41,159 nt of DNA from Bacteroidota bacterium (GTDB lineage: Bacteria > Bacteroidota > Bacteroidia > Chitinophagales > Chitinophagaceae), in NCBI GenBank assembly GCA_018268035.1, contig JAFDXI010000123.1, forward strand, positions 1 through 41,159, given 5' to 3'. Below are positions 1-9,207 of the stretch, piece after piece. Under the pieces are notes generated by a model, which saw nothing but the letters and a program-made list of their open reading frames with translations, was not told the origin of the DNA and did not search any database. The translations under genes were made by a program, and so were the position numbers. The stretch's first letter is position 1. Each line of letters starts with the position of its first letter.

Positions 1-1826
1 ATGGTTGCATTATTATTATCATCTACCAAAATGGTTTTTCCTAAAGCATCGTATGGATTTTTAAAACCTAAAGCTTTAATTGCTTTATTGTTGACGATAA
101 CATTATAGTTGGTCAGAGAATCACTGAGCCAAACTTTGTCAGAAGGAAGCAGGTTCCTTCCTGCAATTAATTTGATATTATAAGTTGACAGATAATTTTC
201 ATCAACAAATTTTCTTTCAGTATTAATATTATCTTTTGATGATGCTGAAGGCAACCTGATTTCGTTGAATGCATTGCCTGCTGAGGTGGGCGGGCCAGAA
301 CTGAAACTGATATTCCTGACACCTGAAAGTGACATCACCTGGTTTCTGAATACGTCTATTTTTTTCTGATCATTAGAAGGCATTTCTACTGTTTCAATGC
401 CTGCTTTCCGATAGCCTAGATCTTTACTATAAAAATATTTTATCTGTGAAGCCACAACAATAGTGCAAATGATAAGCAACTGTGTAATTATAAACTGAGT
501 TACAACCAAACCTTTTCTTAAAGAGAAACGATTAGCAAATCCTGCATTCTTTGCTTTAATCGAATTTTTCAAAGCTTCAATAGGTTTGAATCCAGCCATT
601 ATTTTAGCAGGATAAAAGCCGGCCAATAAAGTAATAACCAAAGCAAGTGCTATCAGAAAGAAAAACAGCGTATAATCAAAATGCAAATCAAACACAACAA
701 TAAAAGACAGATATTGGTTGAATGCATTTAATGCCCAATGCGCAAGCGCAAGCGCTATTAATGATGCGATGACTACTAATAAAAATGTTTCAGAAATAAA
801 TCCTAAAGACAACTGCCATTTGCTGCTTCCCAATGTTTTTCGGATGCCAATCTCTTTTGCACGGTTTAATGATTGAGCTGTTGCCAGGTTAATAAAATTG
901 ATACAGGATGCCAGCAAAATAATTACGGCCATTGCTATGAATGCAATTAACATAATCACCGGTGTAGCATACAAAGTGCCGCCATACCTTGTGTCTGTAT
1001 GCACTTCAGATAATGGCTGTGCGTGAAAGGTTTCTTTTGCAGCAGATTCTTTATCAAGGTATTTATTTTTGAAAGCAACCAGATCATTATCGAAACGGTT
1101 GGGAGAATAACCTGTCGGAAGCGTAATAAAAGTATAACTGTCACCAAAATTTTGCCGCCAGTCCTGAACTACTTTTTCGTTTTCTCTTGCAAAGACAGAG
1201 AAAGGGAGCATCATGTTGCAGGCAATATTACTATTGCGTGGCATATTTTGCATAACAGCAGCAATGCGATAAGGCGCTTTATTAACGATAATTATATTTC
1301 CAATCAAAGAATGATAGTTTGACTGAATATTGTTACCGAAATATTTATTAGCCAGATCTTTTGAAATGATTACTTCATCCGGGTTGGAAAGCAAATTATT
1401 CAGATTGCCTGCCAACAGAGAAACATCAAATGTTTTAAAGAATTCCGGATCGGTATAAGTCAATTGATTTTCTTCAAAAAGTTTTCTTGTACCATTTTTA
1501 GCTGGTATTTCAATGATGGCATTATTGTTTGAATAGAGTCGTGTAACTGTTTGAAGGCTTGGAAAATCTGTTCGTAAAGCAGGAGCAAGTGCAAAGGTTG
1601 AAGTGCCGGTATATTGAATACCCTGTGCAGTTTTTTCATCATACACAATCCTGTAAATACGATCAGCATTAGAATGAAAACTATCAAAACTTGTTTCATG
1701 TTTTACCAGCACATATACTACAATGCAACTGGCAATACTTACTGCAAGCCCAAAAATATTAATGATTGAATTTAATTTATTCCGCCAGAAGCTACGGAAT
1801 GAGGTTAAAACATAATTCTTGAACAT
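1..1826 (-). CDS. FtsX/MacB-type ABC transporter permease, 3' end beyond window
   Basis: This reading frame is open from an ATG at 1826-1824 to the window edge, giving 608 visible codons; the C-terminus lies outside. The N-terminus (MFKNYVLTSFRSFWRNKLN) leads into a membrane segment at about residues 20-42. A MacB-like periplasmic domain follows, then a membrane cluster from about residue 285 with the FtsX-family signature EIGIRKTLG near residue 327, then a second periplasmic domain. Family members in Bacteroidota are about 800 residues with two FtsX units, so roughly 190 residues, including the last membrane helices, are missing only because of the cut. It is a paralogue of the next two permeases. 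No ATPase subunit is visible, so the exported substrate is unknown. The upstream gap (1827-1979) is shared with a divergent toxin-antitoxin pair. Confidence 0.9.
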   Translation of the reverse strand, partial: MFKNYVLTSFRSFWRNKLNSIINIFGLAVSIASCIVVYVLVKHETSFDSFHSNADRIYRIVYDEKTAQGIQYTGTSTFALAPALRTDFPSLQTVTRLYSNNNAIIEIPAKNGTRKLFEENQLTYTDPEFFKTFDVSLLAGNLNNLLSNPDEVIISKDLANKYFGNNIQSNYHSLIGNIIIVNKAPYRIAAVMQNMPRNSNIACNMMLPFSVFARENEKVVQDWRQNFGDSYTFITLPTGYSPNRFDNDLVAFKNKYLDKESAAKETFHAQPLSEVHTDTRYGGTLYATPVIMLIAFIAMAVIILLASCINFINLATAQSLNRAKEIGIRKTLGSSKWQLSLGFISETFLLVVIASLIALALAHWALNAFNQYLSFIVVFDLHFDYTLFFFLIALALVITLLAGFYPAKIMAGFKPIEALKNSIKAKNAGFANRFSLRKGLVVTQFIITQLLIICTIVVASQIKYFYSKDLGYRKAGIETVEMPSNDQKKIDVFRNQVMSLSGVRNISFSSGPPTSAGNAFNEIRLPSASSKDNINTERKFVDENYLSTYNIKLIAGRNLLPSDKVWLSDSLTNYNVIVNNKAIKALGFKNPYDALGKTILVDDNNNAT

Positions 1827-1950
1827 TGTTGTGCTATTTTAAAATTGTTATAGAATTTTCAATATGATTTGTATTTCGGTTAATAATATTGATACAGTAA
1901 ACCAACATGTATTTCACATTTATTATTAAAAATCCCCTGAATTATTTTTG

Positions 1951-1958
1951 TAAATTTG
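1951..1958 (+). promoter_or_regulatory. -7 promoter box of the toxin-antitoxin pair
   Basis: TAAATTTG matches the Bacteroidota -7 consensus TAnnTTTG and ends 21 nt before the antitoxin ATG at 1980, implying a short leader. No clear -33 TTTG is seen at the usual 17-21 nt spacing, so the call rests on the -7 element and its position. Confidence 0.5.
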
Positions 1959-1979
1959 AATTGACATAACATTCATTAT

Positions 1980-2207
1980 ATGGAAAGAATAGTAATTGAA
2001 GTGGATGATGCTACCGCTAAAAAATGGAAAGATGCGTCTCCTGAAATAAAATGGCAGCTTGAAAAAAATATTGAAAAACAAATAGAAATTCTTTCCCGTG
2101 GCGTGAAAGAGGATGAATTCTTTGCACTGCTTGATAAAATCAGTGATGAAGCAGTGAAAAATGGACTTACAGAAGAAATCCTTGAAAAATTGCTGAATGA
2201 GGAATAA
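1980..2207 (+). CDS. Putative antitoxin of a PIN-type toxin-antitoxin pair
   Basis: This is a 75-residue acidic, helix-rich protein starting at an ATG 22 nt after a good -7 box. It begins with a short beta-like strand (MERIVIEVDD) followed by charged helices, the usual build of a small DNA-binding antitoxin that dimerises and covers its toxin with the C-terminal half. It overlaps the PIN gene by 11 nt (2197-2207), which suggests translational coupling and is the main reason for the call. I do not recognise a specific antitoxin family with certainty. By family precedent it would neutralise the downstream nuclease and repress its own promoter. The pair is on the strand opposite to the permeases on either side. 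Confidence 0.7.
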   Translation: MERIVIEVDDATAKKWKDASPEIKWQLEKNIEKQIEILSRGVKEDEFFALLDKISDEAVKNGLTEEILEKLLNEE

Positions 2208-2619
2208 TTTTTTTGTCGTTGATACCAATACATTAGTCAGCGCTTTTATTTTCAGATATTCTAATCCAAGAAAAGCATTTGAAAAGGTTGTGAAAGAAGG
2301 AGAAGTTTTTGCAAGCCTTAAAACGTACAATGAATTGAGTGAAGTTTTATTACGACCAAAATTTGATAAGTATATTTCTTCAAAAGAAAAGTTATTAGCT
2401 TTAAAAGAGTTTAAAGATCTGGCCATATTTAGTGAAACATCAGAGACTATTACTGAATGCCGTGATCCAAAAGACAACAAATTCCTTGAACTTGCTGTTG
2501 CAGTAAAGGCTTCATGCATTATCACCGGTGATAAAGATTTACTTATTTTACATCCTTTTCGAAATATTCCCATTTTAAGCGCTGTTGATTTTTTAAATAA
2601 TTTTCAAACCACTTTGTAA
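2197..2619 (+). CDS. PIN-domain ribonuclease toxin
   Basis: The 140-residue protein is a single PIN domain of the COG1569 type (putative toxin component). It opens with the first catalytic aspartate in the motif VVDTNTLVSA (D9), then E46, D93 in the stretch DPKDNKFLELA and D112/D114 in ITGDKDLL, the acidic set that binds Mg or Mn in PIN nucleases. PIN toxins cleave RNA, often tRNA or mRNA; the target here cannot be read from sequence. The ATG lies inside the antitoxin gene. All catalytic acids are present, so the toxin looks intact. Confidence 0.85.
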   Translation: MRNNFFVVDTNTLVSAFIFRYSNPRKAFEKVVKEGEVFASLKTYNELSEVLLRPKFDKYISSKEKLLALKEFKDLAIFSETSETITECRDPKDNKFLELAVAVKASCIITGDKDLLILHPFRNIPILSAVDFLNNFQTTL

Positions 2620-2646
2620 TTCACAATTCGTAATTCGCAATTGTTT

Positions 2647-5052
2647 TTACTCTGTCCTCAAACTCTTCACCGGATTAGCTATTGCTGCTTTAATTGCATG
2701 GAAGCTCACCGTTATCAATGCTATCAATAATGCTATCAATCCAGCTATCAAAAACACCCACCAATCAATATTGATTCGATAGGCAAAATCCTGTATCCAT
2801 TTATGCATAAAATACCAGGCAACAGGAATAGCAATCACAATTGCAATTATTACAAGCTTTACAAAATCTTTTGAAAGCATTGCAGTAATGCTTAATACCG
2901 AAGCGCCTAATACTTTTCGTATGCCGATTTCTTTGGTACGTCGTGTTACCATAAATGCTGTTAATCCAAACAAACCAAGACAGGTTATTAAAATAGCTAT
3001 CCCGCAAAAGACAGACATTAATGTACCCAATCGTTGTTCAGTTCTATATAAAGCATCATATTCTTCATCTAAAAAAGTATAACTGAACGGACGCATTGGA
3101 ACAGAAGCTTTCCATTTTTTTTCAATATTGGAAATTACAGGTGACAATTTACCAGGGGCTATTCGTAATAAAATACCATTGTACCATTTCGGGCTGTTAA
3201 AAAGAACAACAGGTTGTATAGCAACATGCATCGAACTGGTATGAAAATCTTTTACCACTCCTATAATTGATCCTGTTCCTGCTATACCTAATATTACCTG
3301 TTTACCAATTGCATCTGACGGCTTGAGATTGTAATGGCGAAGGAATGATTGGTTTACAATAAACTCATTAATTGTGCTGTCTCCGTTGATCCTGGAAGGA
3401 TCAAAATTTCTGCCGGCAATTAATGAAATGCCAAGAGTGGACAAATAATGCTGGTCGGCAGCAATACCTCCAACACTCTGCCAATCATCACTTGAAGTTG
3501 GATGAGCCTTAATAGAAAAACCGTTGCCAATAACCGTTTCAAAAGGTGAGCGCCATGTAAGCGACACATCCTGAACCCCGTTAATATTTCTCAGATCTTG
3601 TGCAAATGAATGCAACTTCTTATCAATATCGGCATTGCCATGAATGAGTACAATTTGATCTTTGTCCAATCCTAATTTAGTGGATTGCATAAACTGAAGT
3701 TGTGAGCGGACAATGATTGTACCCAGCATCAGCGCTACAGAAATAGTAAATTGAAATATTACCAAACTTTTTCTAACAGTTATGCCGCCTGTATTGGAAA
3801 AAACTCCCTTCAATGTTTCTACCGGGCGAAACCTGGAAAGCACCATAGCGGGATAAAACCCGGCGAGTAAAGAAACCAGGATTGTTCCCCCTATGAGAAA
3901 TAAGAAAAAACTTGTATCAAAAATGTAAAAAGGGATTTGTTTGCCTAACAAATTATTCAGGTAAGGTAGTAAGGTATGTACAGCGATAATTGATATGATA
4001 ACTGAAATAAAAGTCATCAAAAAAGATTCTGCAATGAATTGTGTAAATACCTGGAAAAAGCTTGCCCCAATAGTTTTCCGAATGCCAACTTCTTTTGCAC
4101 GAACAGATGATTTTGCGGTAGAGAGATTAATATAGTTGGCGCAGGCAATCAATAATACCAGGATTGCAACGGTGATAAAGATCCGGATATATTTATAATC
4201 AGTAACAACGATTTCATTATTGAAATTAAATACCTGTGTATCGAAGTGAACATTCTTAAGTGGCTCCAATTTCAGGTGAAGGGAATTTTGAGAAGCAGCC
4301 TGGTTGGTTTCACCGGGAGGATTTACCAATGCATCAATTTTTTTTGAAAGCGCATCAGCATTGGCTCCCGGCTTAAGTAAAAGAAATGTTGTATAATCGG
4401 GATTGTTCCAGGCTTCCTGCATCTCAGAGCTGTCGAAACCTGGATTGCTGTAAAAAGAAGTAAGAAAATCAAAACTAAAATGAGAATTGGAAGGAACATT
4501 TTCGATAACTGCAGTAACTACAAATTCTTTTTTATTATTGTACAACAATGTTTGACCGATAGGGTTTGTTTTACCAAAATATTTTGTAGCAATATTTTTT
4601 GTAATCACTAATGTATTGGGTTTGTTCAGCGCTGTGTTTAAATCACCTGCTACAGGTTTAAAGTCAAGTATCTTAAAAAAGTTTGAGTCGGCATAGCAAA
4701 ATCCGTTTTCATCAAACATAGCGCCCCCATGTCGTATGGTTCGGGAACCATAAGCCGACATAAAGCGGGTTGCATCTTCAATTTCCGGAAATTTATTTTT
4801 AAGGTAAGGGGCTACAAATACTGGCACAGATGGAGAAATGATTTGATTGCCACCCATGACCACATCATAGTTCACTCTATAAATAAGATCTTTTTTTGTG
4901 TGAAACTGATCGAAACTCATTTCATATTTTACAAACGATAGAATCAACAGGCAACAGGTAATTCCTGCAGTTAATCCCACGATGTTGATCATGGTATATG
5001 ACCAATCTTTTTTTAGCGTACGAAAAGCTATGGCAAGGTTTTTTTTAAACAC
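2647..5052 (-). CDS. FtsX/MacB-type ABC transporter permease
   Basis: The 801-residue membrane protein has two repeats of a MacB-like periplasmic domain followed by an FtsX permease unit. Membrane segments are at about residues 20-42, 285-310, 335-360, 375-400, 425-445, 675-700, 725-745 and 760-785. The two signature helices EVGIRKTIG and EIGIRKVLG are near residues 320 and 707. The first codon is GTG; an in-frame stop lies a few codons upstream and no ATG lies between. Such permeases couple cytoplasmic ATP hydrolysis to movement of a periplasmic domain (mechanotransmission) and usually move lipids, peptides or drugs, or activate envelope enzymes. The ATPase is not in this window. It follows the 795-residue paralogue by 97 nt and may share its transcript. 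The C-terminus (ANPVKSLRTE) is identical to that paralogue. Confidence 0.92.
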   Translation of the reverse strand: MFKKNLAIAFRTLKKDWSYTMINIVGLTAGITCCLLILSFVKYEMSFDQFHTKKDLIYRVNYDVVMGGNQIISPSVPVFVAPYLKNKFPEIEDATRFMSAYGSRTIRHGGAMFDENGFCYADSNFFKILDFKPVAGDLNTALNKPNTLVITKNIATKYFGKTNPIGQTLLYNNKKEFVVTAVIENVPSNSHFSFDFLTSFYSNPGFDSSEMQEAWNNPDYTTFLLLKPGANADALSKKIDALVNPPGETNQAASQNSLHLKLEPLKNVHFDTQVFNFNNEIVVTDYKYIRIFITVAILVLLIACANYINLSTAKSSVRAKEVGIRKTIGASFFQVFTQFIAESFLMTFISVIISIIAVHTLLPYLNNLLGKQIPFYIFDTSFFLFLIGGTILVSLLAGFYPAMVLSRFRPVETLKGVFSNTGGITVRKSLVIFQFTISVALMLGTIIVRSQLQFMQSTKLGLDKDQIVLIHGNADIDKKLHSFAQDLRNINGVQDVSLTWRSPFETVIGNGFSIKAHPTSSDDWQSVGGIAADQHYLSTLGISLIAGRNFDPSRINGDSTINEFIVNQSFLRHYNLKPSDAIGKQVILGIAGTGSIIGVVKDFHTSSMHVAIQPVVLFNSPKWYNGILLRIAPGKLSPVISNIEKKWKASVPMRPFSYTFLDEEYDALYRTEQRLGTLMSVFCGIAILITCLGLFGLTAFMVTRRTKEIGIRKVLGASVLSITAMLSKDFVKLVIIAIVIAIPVAWYFMHKWIQDFAYRINIDWWVFLIAGLIALLIALITVSFHAIKAAIANPVKSLRTE

Positions 5053-5083
5053 TTCAATAATGGTAAATTGTTAATTGATAATT

Positions 5084-5142
5084 TTAAATTCGTAACCTGC
5101 CTGCGGCAGGCAGGTTCGTAATTCGTAATTCGTAATTTTTAA
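5084..5142. repeat. AATTCGT repeats with an embedded 23-nt perfect palindrome
   Basis: Several copies of the unit AATTCGT occur between 5084 and 5142. Inserted among them is a perfect palindrome at 5094-5116, with 11-nt arms (AACCTGCCTGC) around one central G. A shorter run of the same AATTCG repeat occurs at 2622-2645. Both runs lie directly beside the stop codons of paralogous permeases. The hairpin could stop transcription in either direction, but this is inferred. Confidence 0.75.
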
Positions 5143-5149
5143 TTGTTCT

Positions 5150-7537
5150 TCACTCTGTCCTCAGGCTCTTCACCGGATTTGCAATCGCTGCTTTGATCGC
5201 CTGGAAACTCACTGTTATCAATGTTATAATCAATGCTCCTAAACCTGAAACAATAAATATCCATAAAGAAATTGTTGTCCTGTATTCATATTGATCCAAC
5301 CATAGATTTAAATAATGCCATGCAAGCGGAATGGCAATAAAGCAGGATATGATAACAAGCAATGCAAATTCCTTTGACAACATCTGCCATAGATTATATA
5401 TTGATGCACCCAACACTTTGCGCACACCGATTTCTTTCTTTCTCTGTTCTGCTACAAATGACGCGAGCCCAAACAAACCAAGACAGGAAATAAATATGGC
5501 GAGGATGGTGAAGAATGATGCCAGGCTGCCGATGCGTTGTTCATCAGCAAATTTTTTAGCGTACGTTTCATCATTGAATGTATATGTAAACGGTGATGAT
5601 GGATTATATTTCTTGAATACTGTTTCAATTTTTTCCAGGGCCGTTGTTACCGGCAGATTTTGTTTTATTGCAATTGTAATGATGCCACCCCAGGTTGGGT
5701 CATAAAAAAACACAGTCGGCGTTACAGGTTTGTATGGCGACTCCATCACCATGTCTTTGATGACACCGATCACCTTATAATCTTTATCATTGAAATTGAT
5801 AGTTTGGCCAACAATATCCTGTTTCATCCCGATTTGTTTCACTGCAGCTTCGTTCAATATCATTGCAGCGCTATCTGTTGCAAAATCTTTTGAGAAATCC
5901 CTGCCTTCTTTAATTTCCCAACCGATTGTTTTACCAAAGTCTGTTGTAACGCCAACAGTACCGAATGAAGGAATAGAATTTGGATCTTTACCCTGCCAGT
6001 TAAACCCAATCTGATTGGCAAAAATATTGGTGGTGGGGCTTGATGATTCAGCCAAATTATTTACTGCACCAGTTGCAAGCATATCATTCCTGAATGCATC
6101 ATAATGGCCATCCAGATCAGATGTTGTCAGGAAAATAGTTATCAATCCATCTTTCTTATAATTAACAGGCCTGTCTTTTGCAAACTGAATTTGTTTAAAC
6201 ACGATGATGGTGCCAATGATTAATGCAATTGAAAATGTAAACTGTACTACAACTAATACTTTTCTTGGCAATGATGCAAACCTGCCTACACGGAAAGTAC
6301 CTTTTAAAACTTTTATAGGCTTGAACCTTGATAAATACAATGCCGGGTAACTACCGGAAATTAATCCTGTGATGAAAGTAAATCCCAACGCAATTAACCA
6401 GAAATATATATTGCCCCAGGGAATACTAATGTGCTTATCAGCAAGTGAATTAAAAAGTGGTAATAATGAAATTACCAGTATGATTGAAAAAATAAAAGAG
6501 ATAAATGCAACTAAAATTGATTCACTTAAAAACTGTTTAATCAATTGTGTGCGCAATGAGCCTACAGTTTTACGGATACCAACTTCCTTCGCACGTTTCT
6601 CGCTTCGGGCAGTGGACAGGTTCATGAAGTTGATGCACGCAAGCAACAATACAAAAACACCAATGATTGTAAACAACCAGATAAATTGTATTCTTCCTCC
6701 GGCAGGTATGCCGTTTTTAAAATCACTGTACAAACGCCATTTGTTCATCGGGAAAATATATGCCTGCTCCACTCCTTCAGTCTTTGCATTTTTATGTGCC
6801 ATCACTATGTTCTTTATCTTCCCGGATACTTTATCCATATCAATATTATCAGCCATCTGTACATAACATTGCCATGAATGATTGTTCCATGCAGTCGCAG
6901 ATTCTTTTAACCAGTTTTCAGTAGTGATATATTTTTTCCAGGGAAGAAAATATTTTGAGTCGTTTAAAGTTGTGTTATCAGGGAAATCTTTAAACACACC
7001 GGCAACCTTATAATTGTCCCTGTTATCCAACCTTATCATTTTATTGAGCGGGTCAGCTTTGCCAAAAAAAGTTTCAGCCAATGATGAACTTATCAAAATA
7101 GAAGAAGGATCATTTAAAGCATTGATGTTGCCATTTATCATCTTAAGTGAAAACATAGAGGGGAAAGATGCTTCTACCCACATACCTTTTTCGCTGATCT
7201 TCTTTTCACCAACACCCAGCACATGACTAAAATTCCAGGATGCCATTGAGATGCTTTTAAAATCACTTCCATATTTCTGTTGCAACTCTTTACCTATTGG
7301 CATACAAACAGCACTGCTTGTTACCATTTTATCATTTTCAACCACAAAAGTTGTCATCACCTGTGCTAACTTATCGTGATTGTTGAAATACCGGTCGTAG
7401 GTGACTTCATTCCAAATCCATAAAGCAATTAAGATTGCTACAGCCATCCCTGCGGCAAGCCCCAGTATGTTAATGGTGGAATAAACTTTATTCTTAAAGA
7501 TATTGCGCCATGCAATTTTCAGGTAACTCCTAATCAT
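5150..7537 (-). CDS. FtsX/MacB-type ABC transporter permease
   Basis: The 795-residue paralogue of the adjacent permease has the same double architecture: an N-terminal helix (about residues 20-42), a MacB-like periplasmic domain, an FtsX unit with EVGIRKTVG near residue 318, a second periplasmic domain, and a final FtsX unit with EIGVRKVLG near residue 700. The ATG at 7537 is the first start of the array and is preceded by a 477-nt gap containing a sigma-54-like promoter and an upstream inverted repeat, so this is probably the first gene of a permease transcript. The last 16 residues match the 801-residue paralogue almost exactly and nucleotide identity is visibly high there, consistent with tandem duplication or gene conversion. 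The substrate is unknown. Confidence 0.92.
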   Translation of the reverse strand: MIRSYLKIAWRNIFKNKVYSTINILGLAAGMAVAILIALWIWNEVTYDRYFNNHDKLAQVMTTFVVENDKMVTSSAVCMPIGKELQQKYGSDFKSISMASWNFSHVLGVGEKKISEKGMWVEASFPSMFSLKMINGNINALNDPSSILISSSLAETFFGKADPLNKMIRLDNRDNYKVAGVFKDFPDNTTLNDSKYFLPWKKYITTENWLKESATAWNNHSWQCYVQMADNIDMDKVSGKIKNIVMAHKNAKTEGVEQAYIFPMNKWRLYSDFKNGIPAGGRIQFIWLFTIIGVFVLLLACINFMNLSTARSEKRAKEVGIRKTVGSLRTQLIKQFLSESILVAFISFIFSIILVISLLPLFNSLADKHISIPWGNIYFWLIALGFTFITGLISGSYPALYLSRFKPIKVLKGTFRVGRFASLPRKVLVVVQFTFSIALIIGTIIVFKQIQFAKDRPVNYKKDGLITIFLTTSDLDGHYDAFRNDMLATGAVNNLAESSSPTTNIFANQIGFNWQGKDPNSIPSFGTVGVTTDFGKTIGWEIKEGRDFSKDFATDSAAMILNEAAVKQIGMKQDIVGQTINFNDKDYKVIGVIKDMVMESPYKPVTPTVFFYDPTWGGIITIAIKQNLPVTTALEKIETVFKKYNPSSPFTYTFNDETYAKKFADEQRIGSLASFFTILAIFISCLGLFGLASFVAEQRKKEIGVRKVLGASIYNLWQMLSKEFALLVIISCFIAIPLAWHYLNLWLDQYEYRTTISLWIFIVSGLGALIITLITVSFQAIKAAIANPVKSLRTE

Positions 7538-7589
7538 AGCAACTTTCTGTTTTTAGATTTGAGAAAAAAAATCAGTCAGGATGAAGGAA

Positions 7590-7604
7590 ACAATTGAAAT
7601 GCCA
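7590..7604 (-). promoter_or_regulatory. Sigma-54-like -24/-12 promoter element
   Basis: Read on the minus strand the site is TGGCATTTCAATTGT, close to the sigma-54 consensus TGGCAC-N5-TTGC: the GG and the final G are ten bases apart as required, and the last base is T instead of C. Transcription would start near 7578, leaving a 40-nt leader before the permease ATG at 7537. A palindromic candidate activator site lies about 80-120 nt further upstream. Confidence 0.5.
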
Positions 7605-7658
7605 TTCGGAGTAATTATTCATTATCAATATGTTATACAACATAAAGCAAATAAAAAT

Positions 7659-7696
7659 TGTCCGGTTTCGAACAGTTGTTTATTTGTTACCGGACA
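7659..7696 (-). promoter_or_regulatory. Inverted repeat, candidate upstream activator site
   Basis: The arms TGTCCGGT (7659-7666) and ACCGGACA (7689-7696) are perfect inverted repeats separated by 22 nt. On the minus strand the inner part adds a third half-site: TGTTCGAAACCGGACA is itself an imperfect palindrome. Sites of this form about 100 nt upstream of a sigma-54 promoter are typical for NtrC-type activators; the regulator is not in the window. Confidence 0.5.
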
Positions 7697-7872
7697 GTCT
7701 GAAATCCAATAGTATCATCTAAGGTTTTATTACAGGAAATAAAAAAATGGAGAACGGTGATGATTAAATATATTTTTCAAACAAAAAAATTACCCCGTTA
7801 TTCAGAACGGGGCAATAAAAGAAAGATAAAAAATATTATTGTCCGCCTAAATAAGATAACCCTTTGCCTTTC

Positions 7873-7941
7873 AAGACCTCACCCACCAAAGGTGGGCAGG
7901 CTCCCCAACCCCCTATCCAAAAACGAGGGGGCTTAGAACCC
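7873..7941. repeat. Dispersed intergenic repeat, long copy
   Basis: The element starts AAGACCTCACCC and ends GGGGGCTTAGAACCC. It matches the copy at 10998-11046 in core and ends but has an extra 20-nt insert that creates a perfect hairpin (CCCACC, AAA loop, GGTGGG at 7882-7896). A second stem pairs CCCCCT (7909-7914) with AGGGGG (7926-7931). It is much more GC-rich than its surroundings. Confidence 0.7.
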
Positions 7942-8014
7942 TTACTGACAAAGAATTTCAGCCATTTTGAATAATTTTATTCAAAAACAATAATAAAAAA
8001 TATTTGTAGAAAAA

Positions 8015-9115
8015 TTATTCTTCAGAAGTTTCTTCTATGGCTTCATCCTGTGCATTTGCCATCAGCATATTGCTCATCTTGCGCAAAGGGTTGCTATGGT
8101 TTTCATCAAAACCGGAACGTTGGTTTATAATATCAACACATTCAAAAATTGCGCAGAGAAAAGAAGAAGCATCAGCCTTTCCTTTGCCTGCAATATCAAA
8201 TGCAGTGCCATGGTCAGGACTAGTGCGGACAACAGGCATGCCTGCAGTAAAATTTACACCTTCACCAATGGCTAATGATTTGAAAGGTATCAGGCCCTGG
8301 TCGTGATACATGGCAAGCACAGCATCAAAAAGCTGATATTGTCCCCTTGCAAAAAAAGCATCAGCGCTATATGGACCAAAGGTGAGCATCCCTCTGTCTT
8401 TTGCTTCTTTGATTGCAGGCTTAATGATGGTTTGTTCTTCATTTCCCACAAGGCCTTCGTCACCTGCATGCGGGTTTAATCCCAACACTGCAATCTTAGG
8501 TTTATCAATGCCAAAATCTCTTTTCAAACTTTCATTCAGGATATTGAGTTTGCTAAGAATGGCAGCTTTTGTAATATGTGCTGCAATATCTTTTACAGGC
8601 ACATGCTCCGTAACTAATGCAACACGGATATTGCTTGCGGTCATCAGCATTACTACATCATTCAATCCAAACTCATGTTGTAAATATGGTGTGTGGCCGG
8701 TAAAATTAAAATCAGGAGACTGGATATTTTTTTTATGCAATGGTGCAGTCACGAGCCCCTGGATATGCCCTTGTTTCAAAGCATTCACTGCATGTTGTAA
8801 AGAAAGCCTTGCATATTTTCCGCCAATCTCATTTAATGTACCAGCAGCAATAGCCACCTCATCTTCCCAGCAACTATACACATTAATCTGTTTATGGCTG
8901 ATGCGTGAAAAATCCCTTGTTGACTGGTATGAAAAATTCAGGTCAGGTAATGATTTGCGATAAAAATTTATACTCTTGTTGCTTGCAAAAACAACAGGTG
9001 TGCAAATTTCAAGGATGCGGTTATCACATAAAGATTTTATGATTAGTTCAATGCCAATTCCATTCAAATCCCCACAGGTAAACCCAATCAACGGCTTTGA
9101 TGTTTCAGTACTCAT
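8015..9115 (-). CDS. pdxA: 4-hydroxythreonine-4-phosphate dehydrogenase
   Basis: PdxA oxidises 4-phosphohydroxy-L-threonine with NAD; the product decarboxylates to 3-amino-2-oxopropyl phosphate, which PdxJ joins to deoxyxylulose phosphate in pyridoxal phosphate synthesis. The 366-residue protein has the family length plus a short charged tail. The substrate-binding motif FTGHTPYLQ contains H141, and the metal-binding histidines align as H171 (TEHVP), H216 (LNPHAGDEG) and H271 (MYHDQGLIPFK), each five residues later than in E. coli PdxA. The late motif RTSPDHGTAFDIAGKG is also present. It starts at an ATG 92 nt after the kinase gene on the same strand, so it may be the last gene of the kinase operon, though a functional link is not evident. 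Confidence 0.96.
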   Translation of the reverse strand: MSTETSKPLIGFTCGDLNGIGIELIIKSLCDNRILEICTPVVFASNKSINFYRKSLPDLNFSYQSTRDFSRISHKQINVYSCWEDEVAIAAGTLNEIGGKYARLSLQHAVNALKQGHIQGLVTAPLHKKNIQSPDFNFTGHTPYLQHEFGLNDVVMLMTASNIRVALVTEHVPVKDIAAHITKAAILSKLNILNESLKRDFGIDKPKIAVLGLNPHAGDEGLVGNEEQTIIKPAIKEAKDRGMLTFGPYSADAFFARGQYQLFDAVLAMYHDQGLIPFKSLAIGEGVNFTAGMPVVRTSPDHGTAFDIAGKGKADASSFLCAIFECVDIINQRSGFDENHSNPLRKMSNMLMANAQDEAIEETSEE

Positions 9116-9207
9116 GCTGTTTGTTTGCGGTAAAAATAAATCAATCTGGTATATTAAAATGTTATACTATAAACATTCCGGTAACTTGTTTCATAAACTG
9201 TAGCCAA

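Larger units (their letters stand above)
7538..8014. other. Intergenic region without a gene
   Basis: No plausible coding sequence is seen in these 477 nt. From the permease side it holds the sigma-54-like promoter and the inverted repeat, then AT-rich sequence, then the dispersed repeat at 7873-7941. An AT-only hairpin follows at 7965-7986 (arms TTTTGAATA and TATTCAAAA), 30 nt past the pdxA stop codon, which may act as a weak pdxA terminator but lacks a T run. Confidence 0.6.
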
